NCBI RefSeq assembly: GCF_002932875.1
Contig: NZ_PSWS01000039.1
Span: 39,755-103,754, forward strand
DNA from: Rathayibacter tritici
Lineage (GTDB): Bacteria > Actinomycetota > Actinomycetes > Actinomycetales > Microbacteriaceae
Reading direction: 5' to 3'
DNA: 64,000 bases
Below, in pieces: positions 1 to 8,390 of this stretch (the first letter of the stretch is position 1; each line of letters opens with the position of its first letter). Both the position numbers and the translations under genes were made by a program. Under the pieces are notes generated by a model that saw nothing but the letters and a program-made list of their open reading frames with translations, was not told where the DNA came from and did not search any database.

Positions 1-1
1 C

Positions 2-637
2 TCCGACAGAGCGTCGCTCGCCGCGGCCCGGGCCGCGCTCAGCGCGCTGCAGGCCGAGGTCGGCGGCGAAAGCGAAGGAGCGGACCGCTGGCGTGCGCTC
101 CTGCAGATGGCGACCGCGCGCGCCTCCGGAGCGATCGACGCCGCCCTGCCCGGGAAGCGGGCGAATCCGCCCTCGTGCACGTTCACCGTGGCAGTGCTCG
201 ACGGAGCGCTCCTCGTCACCGGCAATGTGGGGGACAGCCGCAGCTACTGGATCCCGGATGCCGGCGAGCCCCGGCAACTGAGCGTCGACGACTCGTGGGC
301 GCAGGAGCAGATCGCGTCGGGAGTGCCGCGGGAGCAGGCCGAGACGGCGCCCGACGCGCACGCGATCACCCGGTGGCTCGGCGCCGACGCGCACGACGAG
401 GAGCCGCGCGTCGCCTCCGAGGAGCTGACCGAGGCTGGCTGGGTGCTGGTCTGCTCCGATGGGCTGTGGAACTACGCGTCGGCCGCAGACGACCTCGCGC
501 GCGTGCTCCGCGAGGCGCAGGAGCGGGTGGGCGCCGATCCGGTGACCCTCGCGGAGGCGCTGGTCGCCTGGGCGAACGAGCGCGGCGGGCACGACAACAT
601 CACGGTCGCGCTGGCCCGCTTCGTGCTTGCGGACTAG
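2..637 (+). CDS. PP2C-family Ser/Thr protein phosphatase, 3' part (5' end outside window)
   Basis: The reading frame is open from the left edge, so the start lies upstream of the window. The visible part carries PP2C hallmarks in order: GNVGDSRSYW (metal-binding GD strand), CSDGLWNY (metal-binding SDG motif) and GHDNITVAL near the end (DN metal ligands). The family is Mn/Mg-dependent phosphoserine/phosphothreonine phosphatases, usually cytoplasmic and paired with Hanks-type kinases. It probably belongs with the VWA, FHA and kinase genes found about 11-15 kb further on, although they are not adjacent. The N-terminal metal-binding motif cannot be seen. Confidence 0.9.
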   Translation, partial: SDRASLAAARAALSALQAEVGGESEGADRWRALLQMATARASGAIDAALPGKRANPPSCTFTVAVLDGALLVTGNVGDSRSYWIPDAGEPRQLSVDDSWAQEQIASGVPREQAETAPDAHAITRWLGADAHDEEPRVASEELTEAGWVLVCSDGLWNYASAADDLARVLREAQERVGADPVTLAEALVAWANERGGHDNITVALARFVLAD

Positions 638-728
638 CGTTCCCCGGTCCGTCCGGTGTTCCCCGTTCGTCCAGTACCCCCAGCCCGCGCTGGACGGATC
701 CGCGCACCTCCGCGACCGCCTCCGTCCC

Positions 729-734
729 TACAGT
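729..734 (+). promoter_or_regulatory. -10 hexamer of leaderless promoter for mmsA
   Basis: TACAGT ends 7 nt before the ATG of the dehydrogenase and no ribosome-binding site lies between them, so transcription probably starts at or next to the A of ATG. Inferred from position only. Confidence 0.5.
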
Positions 735-741
735 CGTCGCC

Positions 742-2259
742 ATGAGCATCGCTGAGCCCGCCACCGCCCTGTCCGTCGTCGGCCACTGGATCGACGGGGC
801 TCCCTCGGTCTCCTCGTCCGGCCGTACCGCCCCGGTCTACGACCCGGCCCGGGGAATCGTGACCAGGGAGGTCGCCCTCGCCGACCGCGCCGAGGTTGCC
901 GCCGCCGTCGCCTCTGCGAAGGCCGCCTTCCCCGGCTGGCGCGACACGTCGCTCGCGAAGCGGCAGCAGATCGTCTTCCGCTTCCGGGAGCTGCTCGACT
1001 CCAGGAAGCAGGAGCTTGCCGAGCTGATCACCTCGGAGCACGGCAAGGTCGTCTCGGACGCACTCGGTGAGATCGCCCGCGGGCAGGAGGTCGTGGAGTT
1101 CGCGACCGGCCTGGCCCACCACCTCAAAGGCGAGTACTCCGAGCAGGTCTCGACGGGCGTCGACGTCTACTCGGTGAAGCAGCCTCTCGGCGTCGTCGGG
1201 ATCATCAGCCCGTTCAACTTCCCCGCGATGGTGCCGATGTGGTTCTTCCCGATCGCAATCGCTGCCGGCAACAGCGTCGTGGTCAAGCCCTCCGAGAAGG
1301 ACCCGTCACCGGCGATCTGGCTCGGCGCGCTCTGGAAGGAGGCAGGCCTCCCCGACGGCGTCTACACCGTGCTGAACGGCGACAAGGTCGCCGTCGACGG
1401 GCTGCTCGAGCACCCGGACGTCCGCTCGATCTCGTTCGTCGGCTCGACGCCGATCGCCCAGTACGTCTACGAGACCGGCACCCGCCACGGAAAGCGGGTG
1501 CAGGCGCTCGGTGGGGCGAAGAACCACATGCTGGTCCTCCCGGACGCGGACCTCGACCTCGTCGCCGACTCCGCGATCAACGCCGGCTTCGGCTCGGCGG
1601 GGGAGCGGTGCATGGCGATCTCGGTCGTCGTCGCGGTCGAACCCGTGGCGGATGAGCTGATCGACAAGATCCGGGAGCGGGCCGCGGCCCTCCGCACCGG
1701 TGACGGCCGCCGCGGCTGCGACATGGGCCCGCTGATCACCGAGGCGCACCGCGACAAGGTCGCCTCCTACATCGCGATCGCGCAGGAGGACGGCGCCGAG
1801 GTGGTCATCGACGGCCGCGGCATCGAGGTCGACGGTGACGCGAACGGCTTCTGGCTCGGCCCGACCCTTCTCGACCGCGTGCCGACGACGTCCCGCGCCT
1901 ACACGGAGGAGATCTTCGGACCGGTCCTCTCGATCGTCCGCGTCGCGTCTTACGAGGAGGGCGTCGCGCTCATCAACGCCGGTGCCTTCGGTAACGGCAC
2001 GGCGATCTTCACGAATGACGGAGGAGCGGCCCGCCGCTTCCAGAACGAGGTCGAGGTCGGAATGATCGGCATCAACGTCCCCATCCCGGTGCCGGTCGCG
2101 ACGTTCTCCTTCGGCGGCTGGAAGGCGTCACTGTTCGGCGACACCAAGGCTCACGGTGCCGAGGGCGTCCGCTTCTTCACCCAGCAGAAGGCCATCACGA
2201 GCCGGTGGCTCGACCCCTCCCACGGCGGCATCGATCTCGGCTTCCCGCGGCAGTCCTAG
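742..2259 (+). CDS. mmsA: CoA-acylating methylmalonate-semialdehyde dehydrogenase
   Basis: A 505-residue aldehyde dehydrogenase, the usual MMSDH length. The family signature SPFNFPAMVPMWFFP lies near residues 155-170, the catalytic cysteine is in GERCMAIS (Cys about 290), and EIFGPVLS follows near residue 392. MMSDHs convert malonate or methylmalonate semialdehyde plus CoA and NAD to acetyl- or propionyl-CoA and CO2, in valine, beta-alanine, pyrimidine or inositol breakdown. The frame is open far upstream, but ATG 742 is chosen because homology begins there and a TACAGT hexamer sits 7 nt before it. Its stop overlaps that of the convergent pucR-type regulator. The class III aminotransferase at 6045 could supply the semialdehyde. 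Confidence 0.9.
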   Translation: MSIAEPATALSVVGHWIDGAPSVSSSGRTAPVYDPARGIVTREVALADRAEVAAAVASAKAAFPGWRDTSLAKRQQIVFRFRELLDSRKQELAELITSEHGKVVSDALGEIARGQEVVEFATGLAHHLKGEYSEQVSTGVDVYSVKQPLGVVGIISPFNFPAMVPMWFFPIAIAAGNSVVVKPSEKDPSPAIWLGALWKEAGLPDGVYTVLNGDKVAVDGLLEHPDVRSISFVGSTPIAQYVYETGTRHGKRVQALGGAKNHMLVLPDADLDLVADSAINAGFGSAGERCMAISVVVAVEPVADELIDKIRERAAALRTGDGRRGCDMGPLITEAHRDKVASYIAIAQEDGAEVVIDGRGIEVDGDANGFWLGPTLLDRVPTTSRAYTEEIFGPVLSIVRVASYEEGVALINAGAFGNGTAIFTNDGGAARRFQNEVEVGMIGINVPIPVPVATFSFGGWKASLFGDTKAHGAEGVRFFTQQKAITSRWLDPSHGGIDLGFPRQS

Positions 2260-3752
2260 TGGATCAGCCGCAGCGCCGTCCAAAGTTCTGTGCGGGCGGA
2301 GACGTCGCCGAGATCGATGCCGAGGGCGCGCTCTACGGCGGTGATGCGGTTGCGGAGCGTGTGGCGGTGCACGCCCAGGTCACGCGCCGCCGGCTCCCAG
2401 GCGCCGTTGCGGCGTAGCCACGCGCGAGCACTCTCGAGCAACACCGCACCGTCCGGGGTCAGCAGCGGTGCGAGCATCCGGCGGGCGAGCGGGGCGCCTC
2501 CGGACGCGGTGAGCAGCCCGAGCATTCCCTCAGCGGCGACGTCCTCGAAGCGGATCAGACGCGCGCCGCTCGCCCGCGTCGCCGCCCGCCGCGCCTCCTC
2601 GAGGCCTCGCTCGAGGTCGGCCCAGCCCAGCGGAGCGGAGGCGCCGCCCGCCGCTCCGTGCCGCTCCAGTACCGCGATCAGCGGGTCGAGCCCGTCGGCG
2701 CCGGTGATGGCGACGAGGGATCCGTCCCGCTCCGCGAAGAACAGCGTCGCGTCGTCCTCGTCCGCCACGACCTCCAGCTCGTCGAGGAGCGAGTCGCCCT
2801 GAACGGGTGCGCTCAGCACGATCACCCTCACCGGCTCGTCCGGCAGCGGGCTCCCGAGCCGCCGTGCCGTGCTCTCGGCCACGTCGAACGCGCCCGCGGC
2901 CAACAGTTCCAGCAGCCCCGATCGCAGTTGTCGGCGGGAGGAGTCGAGGGCGCGCCGCTGCTCCAGGGCGATGCTCGCCAGTGCGATGACGCTCGCGACC
3001 AGGTCGTTGCCCGCCGGATCCAGCGGCGTGCCCGTCCCCACCGCGAGCACCCCGCGCAGATGGTCGCGGCGCCCGATCGTCTGGAGCGTTACGCCTCCTC
3101 CGTCGTCCAGCCGCAGCCCCGCGCGGGTGCCGCGGCTCAGCGCATGCCTCGCGGCCGCGGCGACCGCCTCCTCCGCCGGCACGCAGAGCCGCGTGGGCAG
3201 GCGCACCCGCTGCCCCACCGCGTCGTACAGGGCGACCCAGCACCCCAACTGACGCTCCAGCTCGGTGAGGATCGCCGCGAGCCCGTCCGGCCGCAGTGCT
3301 GCGCGGGCGACCCGCCGCTGGGCCTCCAGCGACCACTCCAGCCGCTCACGCTGCTCCCGCGAGATCACGTCCGCGACGAAACGGATGATCCCCATGAACG
3401 GCGTGAGGTCCGCCACCTCCACCAGTGGCAGGCCCTGACGCTCGCAGGCCACGATCAGCGCGGCGGGCACGTTGTCGTGCACGATCCGGGTAGCGAAGCC
3501 GAGCGCGCGGATGCCGCGGCCACGCAGCCGGGCGACGTACTCCTCCGAGAACTCGGCGCTGTCGTGTCCGGTGAAGTGGACGCCGTCAGTGAGTAGCAGC
3601 TGCCCCGCTTCGAGCCAGGGCGTCGGATCGACGAGGTCGGAGGAGTGCGCCCAGGTCAGAGGGGCGTCGAGGTCGGCCTCGTTGTGCACGCCGGCGAGCA
3701 CCCGGAGGCGGAAGGCCGGCTCTGCCAGCAGATCGCGGACGGTCGCGGGCAT
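2256..3752 (-). CDS. PucR-family transcriptional regulator
   Basis: A 498-residue regulator. The N-terminal ~130 residues match the PucR effector-type domain (start PATVRDLLAEP, then HSSDLVDPTPWLEAGQLLLT). The last ~60 residues form the PucR helix-turn-helix (AARDLGVHRHTLRNRI). PucR proteins typically activate catabolism of purines, amino acids or GABA/beta-alanine. The frame extends to 3857, but the ATG at 3752 is preceded by AAGGGAG 6-7 nt upstream and begins the conserved domain. It is convergent with mmsA with overlapping stops, and is the likely regulator of the dehydrogenase/aminotransferase pathway. Confidence 0.88.
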   Translation of the reverse strand: MPATVRDLLAEPAFRLRVLAGVHNEADLDAPLTWAHSSDLVDPTPWLEAGQLLLTDGVHFTGHDSAEFSEEYVARLRGRGIRALGFATRIVHDNVPAALIVACERQGLPLVEVADLTPFMGIIRFVADVISREQRERLEWSLEAQRRVARAALRPDGLAAILTELERQLGCWVALYDAVGQRVRLPTRLCVPAEEAVAAAARHALSRGTRAGLRLDDGGGVTLQTIGRRDHLRGVLAVGTGTPLDPAGNDLVASVIALASIALEQRRALDSSRRQLRSGLLELLAAGAFDVAESTARRLGSPLPDEPVRVIVLSAPVQGDSLLDELEVVADEDDATLFFAERDGSLVAITGADGLDPLIAVLERHGAAGGASAPLGWADLERGLEEARRAATRASGARLIRFEDVAAEGMLGLLTASGGAPLARRMLAPLLTPDGAVLLESARAWLRRNGAWEPAARDLGVHRHTLRNRITAVERALGIDLGDVSARTELWTALRLIH

Positions 3753-3835
3753 GCGCGGCTCCCTTCCACAACTCGTCCATCGTAGGCGCAGGGTCGCGCC
3801 GGCCGACGTGCGGACCCGGAGCGAGCGTCGGCGCC

Positions 3836-3905
3836 GCACAACGTCAGCTGAGAGCACGTCTTATCCACCATCGTCGATGAGACCTACCCGCAGCTGACGT
3901 TGTGC
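3836..3905. repeat. Long inverted repeat between pucR-type gene and SGNH esterase
   Basis: GCACAACGTCAGCTG (3836-3850) is perfectly inverted as CAGCTGACGTTGTGC (3891-3905) around a 40-nt loop. It lies between the start of the PucR gene and the stop of the SGNH gene. It could terminate the SGNH transcript or be a mobile palindromic element; there is no T-tract. Confidence 0.7.
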
Positions 3906-3929
3906 CGCGCGCACCGGCTGTCGGGTCGC

Positions 3930-4823
3930 TCAGCCGGTCGCCAACGACGACGCGTTCCACTCCACCTCGGCGATTCTCGCCTGCCCGGCAATGTTGGGGT
4001 GGAAGTGGTCGACGGTGCTGAGCAGGTCGGGCGTGAAGTCGAGCCTGCTGAGCGCACCGCCGTCCCAGCGGCACAGCGAGCCCTGCGCTGCGCACGCGTT
4101 CTCGAGGACCGTGTTGAAGTCCTCGAGGCGCTTCGCCGCGGCGGCGCCCGAGGCCGCAGCCGCCGCCGGACTCAGGGGGGCGCCTGTCGCGCTGACTCCG
4201 CGGGTGGTGCGGCAGACTCCAGCCGATGCCCAGCGCCCAGCGCCGGAGGTCCCGCGAACGGAGTGCCACTGCGAGGCGTTGTTCGGCACCGATGCGAGGA
4301 CGATCCCGGCCGTCGGCCACGAGCTGCGGATCGCGCTCATTGCGGCGTCCACGCCCTGGCGGAAGGTGTCGACCGGAGTCATCGTGTAGCCGTCGCTCGC
4401 CACCGGCACGTTCGGGCCGCAGAGGTCGTTGCCGCCGACCAGGAGCGTGATGACATTCGGATGCACGCCCGCCGAGACCGCGGCCGCGACTCGCGCCGGG
4501 ACCTGAGAGACGGTATTGCCGCTCTGCGCGAAGTTGGCGGTGCTGACCGTCGTCCACGGGCGAGAGTCCTGCAGACGTCGGGCGAAGGAGTCGACAGCAG
4601 GGTCACTGCCCGTCGACCAGCTGCGATCGGGGCAGTCCGCGAAGGATCCGCAAGCGGTGAACGCTCGAGTGGTCGAGTCTCCCAGGGCGAGGAGGGAGAC
4701 CTGCGGGGCATCCGCGGCAGTGGCGGCGCCGGTGGGAACGAAGGCAGCGGTCGCCGCGAGGACGGCTCCGATGCTGAGGGCTCGGAGCGCGGTGCGCGCT
4801 CCGCTGAGAGTGGTGAGGGTCAT
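3930..4823 (-). CDS. Secreted SGNH/GDSL-family esterase or lipase
   Basis: A 297-residue protein with a typical Sec signal peptide (about residues 1-37, ending near ATAADA). The SGNH blocks are present: LALGDSTT (nucleophile Ser50), NFAQSGN (Gly), LLVGGNDLC (Asn) and DHFHPN near the C-terminus (catalytic Asp and His). Six cysteines are compatible with disulphides as in actinobacterial SGNH lipases. It should hydrolyse ester bonds (lipid, acetylated polysaccharide or cutin-like) outside the cell; the substrate cannot be told. It shares an upstream 15-bp motif with the two S1 protease genes nearby. Confidence 0.88.
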   Translation of the reverse strand: MTLTTLSGARTALRALSIGAVLAATAAFVPTGAATAADAPQVSLLALGDSTTRAFTACGSFADCPDRSWSTGSDPAVDSFARRLQDSRPWTTVSTANFAQSGNTVSQVPARVAAAVSAGVHPNVITLLVGGNDLCGPNVPVASDGYTMTPVDTFRQGVDAAMSAIRSSWPTAGIVLASVPNNASQWHSVRGTSGAGRWASAGVCRTTRGVSATGAPLSPAAAAASGAAAAKRLEDFNTVLENACAAQGSLCRWDGGALSRLDFTPDLLSTVDHFHPNIAGQARIAEVEWNASSLATG

Positions 4824-4899
4824 GTCAGTCCTTTGTCTCTGGTGGCGGCGGGCCAGGGGGAGGATGGCGGCGGCGACCGAGAAGAGGGCGCGCCCCGGA

Positions 4900-4914
4900 T
4901 GAGGAGATCCGCAC
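4900..4914 (-). promoter_or_regulatory. Shared upstream motif (copy 1, SGNH gene)
   Basis: The plus strand reads TGAGGAGATCCGCAC, 77 bp upstream of the SGNH start. The identical 15-mer stands upstream of the first S1 protease and a 12/15 match upstream of the second. It may be a common regulator site; inference. Confidence 0.45.
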
Positions 4915-4986
4915 GTGAGGGCTCCGCACCGGCGGTGGCCGTAGCGTCCTCACATCCGGTGTGGTGCCGACGGGCTCGCAGCGGGC

Positions 4987-5823
4987 TCAGCCGGGAGGCG
5001 CGAGCACGTAGCCGCGCTGCTCCTCGAAGAGGCGGGAGATGGGGACGTACGCCATTAAGTCGGGTCGCGAGCTGGCCGGCAGGGCGCCATCGGTGATGAT
5101 TCCGTAGAGCCGTCCGCCCCGGCTTGCTACCGGTCCGCCCGAGTCGCCGCTGACCGTCGACGCCGTCCACGTCGTCGCTGCGAGCAGAAAGGGTGGCGAG
5201 CGCGGCGGAAGCGGCGCGATACCCCACGTGCAGTTCACCCCGGACACCGCTCCGCTGGTGCAGAAGACTTCGTTCTCACCCGGGACTCCCATGCCGTCGA
5301 AGGGCATGCTCACGTACCGTCCCGTGTGGTCGCGGAGGAAGATATTGCCGATGGCGCGGGGGGAGTAGGTGGTGTAAGGGTCGCAGTGGCGGATCATCGA
5401 CCCGCTAGCGCAGTTCCAGTTGGTTCGGGGTATCGGGTCGATCCTGGCGATCTCGAGATCGGAGGTTCCTGATTCCCAGATCACCCTCCCAATCACGCCC
5501 TGATCAGCCACGCTGACGGAATCACCCTCGTTCCCGCAGTGCCCGGCCAGCACGACGTATCGGGTTTTCCTGATCCCGGGCGACATCGGGGAGTACCAGC
5601 TCGTCGAGCTGAGGACGGCACCGACGGTGCAGTACGCGCGCGGTAGCTCCACCCGGCTCCCGGCCTGGAGGGGGGTCTTCTCGCGGAACTCCGAGACGGC
5701 GTTCGCGGGCGCTGTTCCTGCGCCGATCAGCGCGACGGCGACCGCGAGCGACGCGAGAACGATTCGCCTCCGCTTTCGGAACCGTCGTCCGAGCCTGTGG
5801 CGCAGCGAGAAATAGGCGGTCAA
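4987..5823 (-). CDS. Secreted S1-family (chymotrypsin-fold) serine protease, paralogue A
   Basis: A 278-residue protein with an arginine-rich N-region and hydrophobic core (residues ~21-38), a signal peptide cleaved near PANA. The catalytic triad is visible: LAGHCG (His95), SDLEIARID (Asp122) and SGDSGGPV (Ser228). An upstream ATG at 5910 would add 29 residues, but the TTG at 5823 has AGGAG 5 nt before it and aligns with the ATG of the paralogue at 8262 (both read M-T-A-x-F-S), so TTG is chosen. The mature part is about 235 residues with paired cysteines. Clavibacter-type plant pathogens carry families of secreted S1 proteases (Pat-1/Chp, Ppa); relation to these is a hypothesis. Confidence 0.87.
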   Translation of the reverse strand: MTAYFSLRHRLGRRFRKRRRIVLASLAVAVALIGAGTAPANAVSEFREKTPLQAGSRVELPRAYCTVGAVLSSTSWYSPMSPGIRKTRYVVLAGHCGNEGDSVSVADQGVIGRVIWESGTSDLEIARIDPIPRTNWNCASGSMIRHCDPYTTYSPRAIGNIFLRDHTGRYVSMPFDGMGVPGENEVFCTSGAVSGVNCTWGIAPLPPRSPPFLLAATTWTASTVSGDSGGPVASRGGRLYGIITDGALPASSRPDLMAYVPISRLFEEQRGYVLAPPG

Positions 5824-5951
5824 GGGATCTCCTGGTGAGAGTCGTGGAGCGAGTGGCGGGAAGGGCACGATCGAGCCGTTCCCGATCAGGCCTCGGGGCC
5901 GTCCCTGCACAGAGAGTGCCAGCGCGAGTCGAGAGAGACACGGCTCGGCGC

Positions 5952-5966
5952 TGAGGAGATCCGCAC
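5952..5966 (-). promoter_or_regulatory. Shared upstream motif (copy 2, protease A)
   Basis: TGAGGAGATCCGCAC on the plus strand, 15/15 identical to the copy at 4900, lying 129 bp upstream of the TTG start of protease A. Possible common regulatory site. Confidence 0.45.
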
Positions 5967-6044
5967 AGGCCTCGACGTTCCGGCCAGGTCGGAGGCGGCG
6001 CGTCGACGGATCCGCCCGCGCGGAGGTGCACCGGTCGCGGCACG

Positions 6045-7379
6045 ATGGACTCCATGACGTCCTCGCCCCTTCCCGCCGTCCGCGACAACGCCTCGGTCAC
6101 CGCTGCGGACCGGTCCCGCGTGTTCCACTCCTGGTCGGCCCAGGGCGCCCTGAATCCGCTGCCGATCGCGGGCGGCCTCGGCGCCGAGGTCTGGGACGTC
6201 GACGGCACCCGCTACCTCGACTTCTCGAGCCAGCTGGTCAACGTCACCATCGGCTACCAGCATCCGAAGGTCGTCGCCGCGATCCAGGAGCAGGCCGGCA
6301 TTCTCGCCACGGTCGGCCCCGCCTCCGCGAACGAGACCCGTGCAGAGGCGGCGCGCCTGATCATCGAGCGGGCGCCGGAGGGCATGGCGAAGGTCTTCTT
6401 CACCAACGGCGGAGCGGACGCGAACGAGAACGCGATCCGGATGGCCCGCCTGGTCACCGGCCGCGACAAGGTCGTGTCGCTGTATCGCTCCTATCACGGC
6501 AACACCGGCGCGGCGATCGTGTCCACCGGTGACTGGCGGCGCATCCCCAACGAGTACGCCCGCGGTCACGTGCACGCCTTCGGACCGTACCTCTACCGCA
6601 CCGAGTTCTGGGCCGAGACGATCGAGCAGGAGTGCGAGCGCGCCCTGCACCACCTCGAGCGCATTGTCCAGGCAGAGGGGCCGGAGTCGATCGCCGCGTT
6701 CCTGCTGGAAACCATCCCCGGCACCGCGGGCGTGCTCACGCCGCCGCCCGGCTACCTCTCGGGTGTGCGCGAGATCGCCGACCGGTACGGCATCCAGCTG
6801 ATCCTCGACGAGGTCATGGCCGGCTTCGGGCGCACGGGCGAGTGGTTCGCTTTCGACGCTTTCGACGTGCGTCCCGACCTCATCACCTTCGCGAAGGGCG
6901 TCAACTCGGGCTACGTCCCGATCGGCGGCGTCGTCCTCTCGGATCCGATCGCCCACCACTTCGACGAGCGCGTCTTCCCCGGCGGCCTCACTTACTCCGG
7001 CCACCCGCTCGCCGCGGCCAGCGTCGTCGCGACGCTCGAAGCGATGGCGGAGGAGGGCATCGTCGAGAACGCGCGGATCATCGGCTCCGAACACCTCGCA
7101 CCCGGCCTGGCCGCTCTCGAGGCCAAGCACGACCTGATCGGTGAGGTCCGCGGTTCAGGAGTTTTTTGGGCGCTCGAGCTCGTCACCGACCGGGCCGCGC
7201 GCACTCCGCTGCCCGCCGCGGCCGTCGCCCGCCTCAAGGCCGACCTGCTCGCCCGAGGCCTGCTGCCCTTCACCGCCGACAATCGGATCCACGTCGTTCC
7301 CCCGGCTGTCATCACCCCCGCGGAGGTCGCTCGCGGCCTCAGCATCCTCGATGACGCCCTCACCGCCTTCAGCGGTTGA
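6045..7379 (+). CDS. Class III PLP-dependent aminotransferase (omega-amino acid type)
   Basis: A 444-residue fold-type I enzyme. Visible motifs: FTNGGADANENAIRMAR (cofactor phosphate region), LDEVMAGFGRTG (Asp for the pyridine nitrogen) and TFAKGVNSGYVPIGG (Schiff-base Lys284). The family moves amino groups from omega-amino acids such as beta-alanine, GABA or taurine to pyruvate or 2-oxoglutarate. With mmsA and a PucR regulator nearby, beta-alanine or a related omega-amino acid, giving malonate semialdehyde, is the most likely substrate; this is inference. ATG 6045 and ATG 6054 are both possible starts and neither has a clear ribosome-binding site. Confidence 0.85.
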   Translation: MDSMTSSPLPAVRDNASVTAADRSRVFHSWSAQGALNPLPIAGGLGAEVWDVDGTRYLDFSSQLVNVTIGYQHPKVVAAIQEQAGILATVGPASANETRAEAARLIIERAPEGMAKVFFTNGGADANENAIRMARLVTGRDKVVSLYRSYHGNTGAAIVSTGDWRRIPNEYARGHVHAFGPYLYRTEFWAETIEQECERALHHLERIVQAEGPESIAAFLLETIPGTAGVLTPPPGYLSGVREIADRYGIQLILDEVMAGFGRTGEWFAFDAFDVRPDLITFAKGVNSGYVPIGGVVLSDPIAHHFDERVFPGGLTYSGHPLAAASVVATLEAMAEEGIVENARIIGSEHLAPGLAALEAKHDLIGEVRGSGVFWALELVTDRAARTPLPAAAVARLKADLLARGLLPFTADNRIHVVPPAVITPAEVARGLSILDDALTAFSG

Positions 7380-7422
7380 TCGGACGCAGGACGCCGCCGA
7401 CCGCTGCCGGGCGACCACCGCG

Positions 7423-8262
7423 TCAGGTGGGCGGTGCGAGGGCATAGCCGGACTGCTCCTGCAGAATGCGACTGAGGGGGACGTAGGTCATGAAGTCGGG
7501 ATCCGGGTCCACCGGATACATGCCCTCGCTGATGATTCCGTACAGCGTCCCACTCCTGCTCGCCACCGGTCCTCCCGAATCACCGTCTTCGACCTGGTTG
7601 CGGAAAGTCCTCGCGCCGAGGATGTACGGCGGAGAACCGGGCGGAAGCGGATGGACACCCCAGGTGCAGTTCACGCCGGAGTAGGCGCCGCTCGTGCAGA
7701 AGACCTCATTGACGCCGGGGACGCCCATTCCGGTGACGGGCAGGCTTGCGTAGCGTCCGCCGTTGTCGAACAGGAAGATTCGGCCGGTTGCTCGCCGGGT
7801 ATAGGCCGTGGCGACGGTACAGCGGTGGAGCGCCGAGCTGGGATCGCAGCCGAAGTTGTTCTCGGCGATCGGGTCAATCCGCGCGATCTCCGCGTCGAGT
7901 ATTGGCGATTCCCAGATCACCGAGCCGATGATGCCCTGGAGGTTCACTCTGACCGGGTCGCCTACGTGGCCGCAGTGTCCCGCCGTGACGATGTAGCGCG
8001 TCGCCCGGGCCGACGGAGCCATCGACCCGTACCAGGTCGTGGAAATGAGGACGGCGCCGACGGTGCATCGGAATGTCCCGATTGCGACGTGGCTCCCGGC
8101 CTGAATGGGGATCTGCTCGCGGAATTCGGAGACAGCGCTCGCCGGCGCAGCGCCCGCGCTGAGCATTCCGAGCGTGACACCGACGCCGATGCAGGCGAGC
8201 AGTATCCGTGTGCCGAGTCGCCGCCTGAGCCGGTGGCGCCGAGCAGAAAAATGAGCAGTCAT
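7423..8262 (-). CDS. Secreted S1-family serine protease, paralogue B
   Basis: A 279-residue paralogue of the protease ending at 4987, similar over its full length. It has a basic N-region and signal peptide (cleavage near APASA), then the triad VTAGHCG (His96), LDAEIARID (Asp123) and DGDSGGPV (Ser about 229). Both paralogues share the stretches VSEFRE, CTVGAVL, MGVPGxNEVFCTSG and GVNCTWG. ATG 8262 is chosen over the in-frame start at 8337 because AGAGGA lies 6 nt upstream. It converges on the aminotransferase gene, so the aminotransferase is enclosed by the two protease copies, suggesting duplication around it. Confidence 0.88.
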   Translation of the reverse strand: MTAHFSARRHRLRRRLGTRILLACIGVGVTLGMLSAGAAPASAVSEFREQIPIQAGSHVAIGTFRCTVGAVLISTTWYGSMAPSARATRYIVTAGHCGHVGDPVRVNLQGIIGSVIWESPILDAEIARIDPIAENNFGCDPSSALHRCTVATAYTRRATGRIFLFDNGGRYASLPVTGMGVPGVNEVFCTSGAYSGVNCTWGVHPLPPGSPPYILGARTFRNQVEDGDSGGPVASRSGTLYGIISEGMYPVDPDPDFMTYVPLSRILQEQSGYALAPPT

Positions 8263-8324
8263 CGAGGTCCTCTTCCGTCCTCGGCAGGCTGGCAGGGACT
8301 GTCGGGGGAAGGCCGATCTCGGGC

Positions 8325-8339
8325 TGAGGATGTCCACAC
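8325..8339 (-). promoter_or_regulatory. Shared upstream motif (copy 3, protease B)
   Basis: TGAGGATGTCCACAC on the plus strand matches 12 of 15 positions of the motif at 4900 and 5952, and lies 63 bp upstream of the protease B start. Confidence 0.4.
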
Positions 8340-8390
8340 CGCCGCGCGCGGAGCGGGATTCTCAGAAGCGCAGCAATAAGAAGTGGCGTC

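Noticed and set aside
175-741. N-terminal extension of mmsA
   Set aside because: Overlaps the PP2C gene in another frame and has no similarity to dehydrogenases; homology starts at 742.
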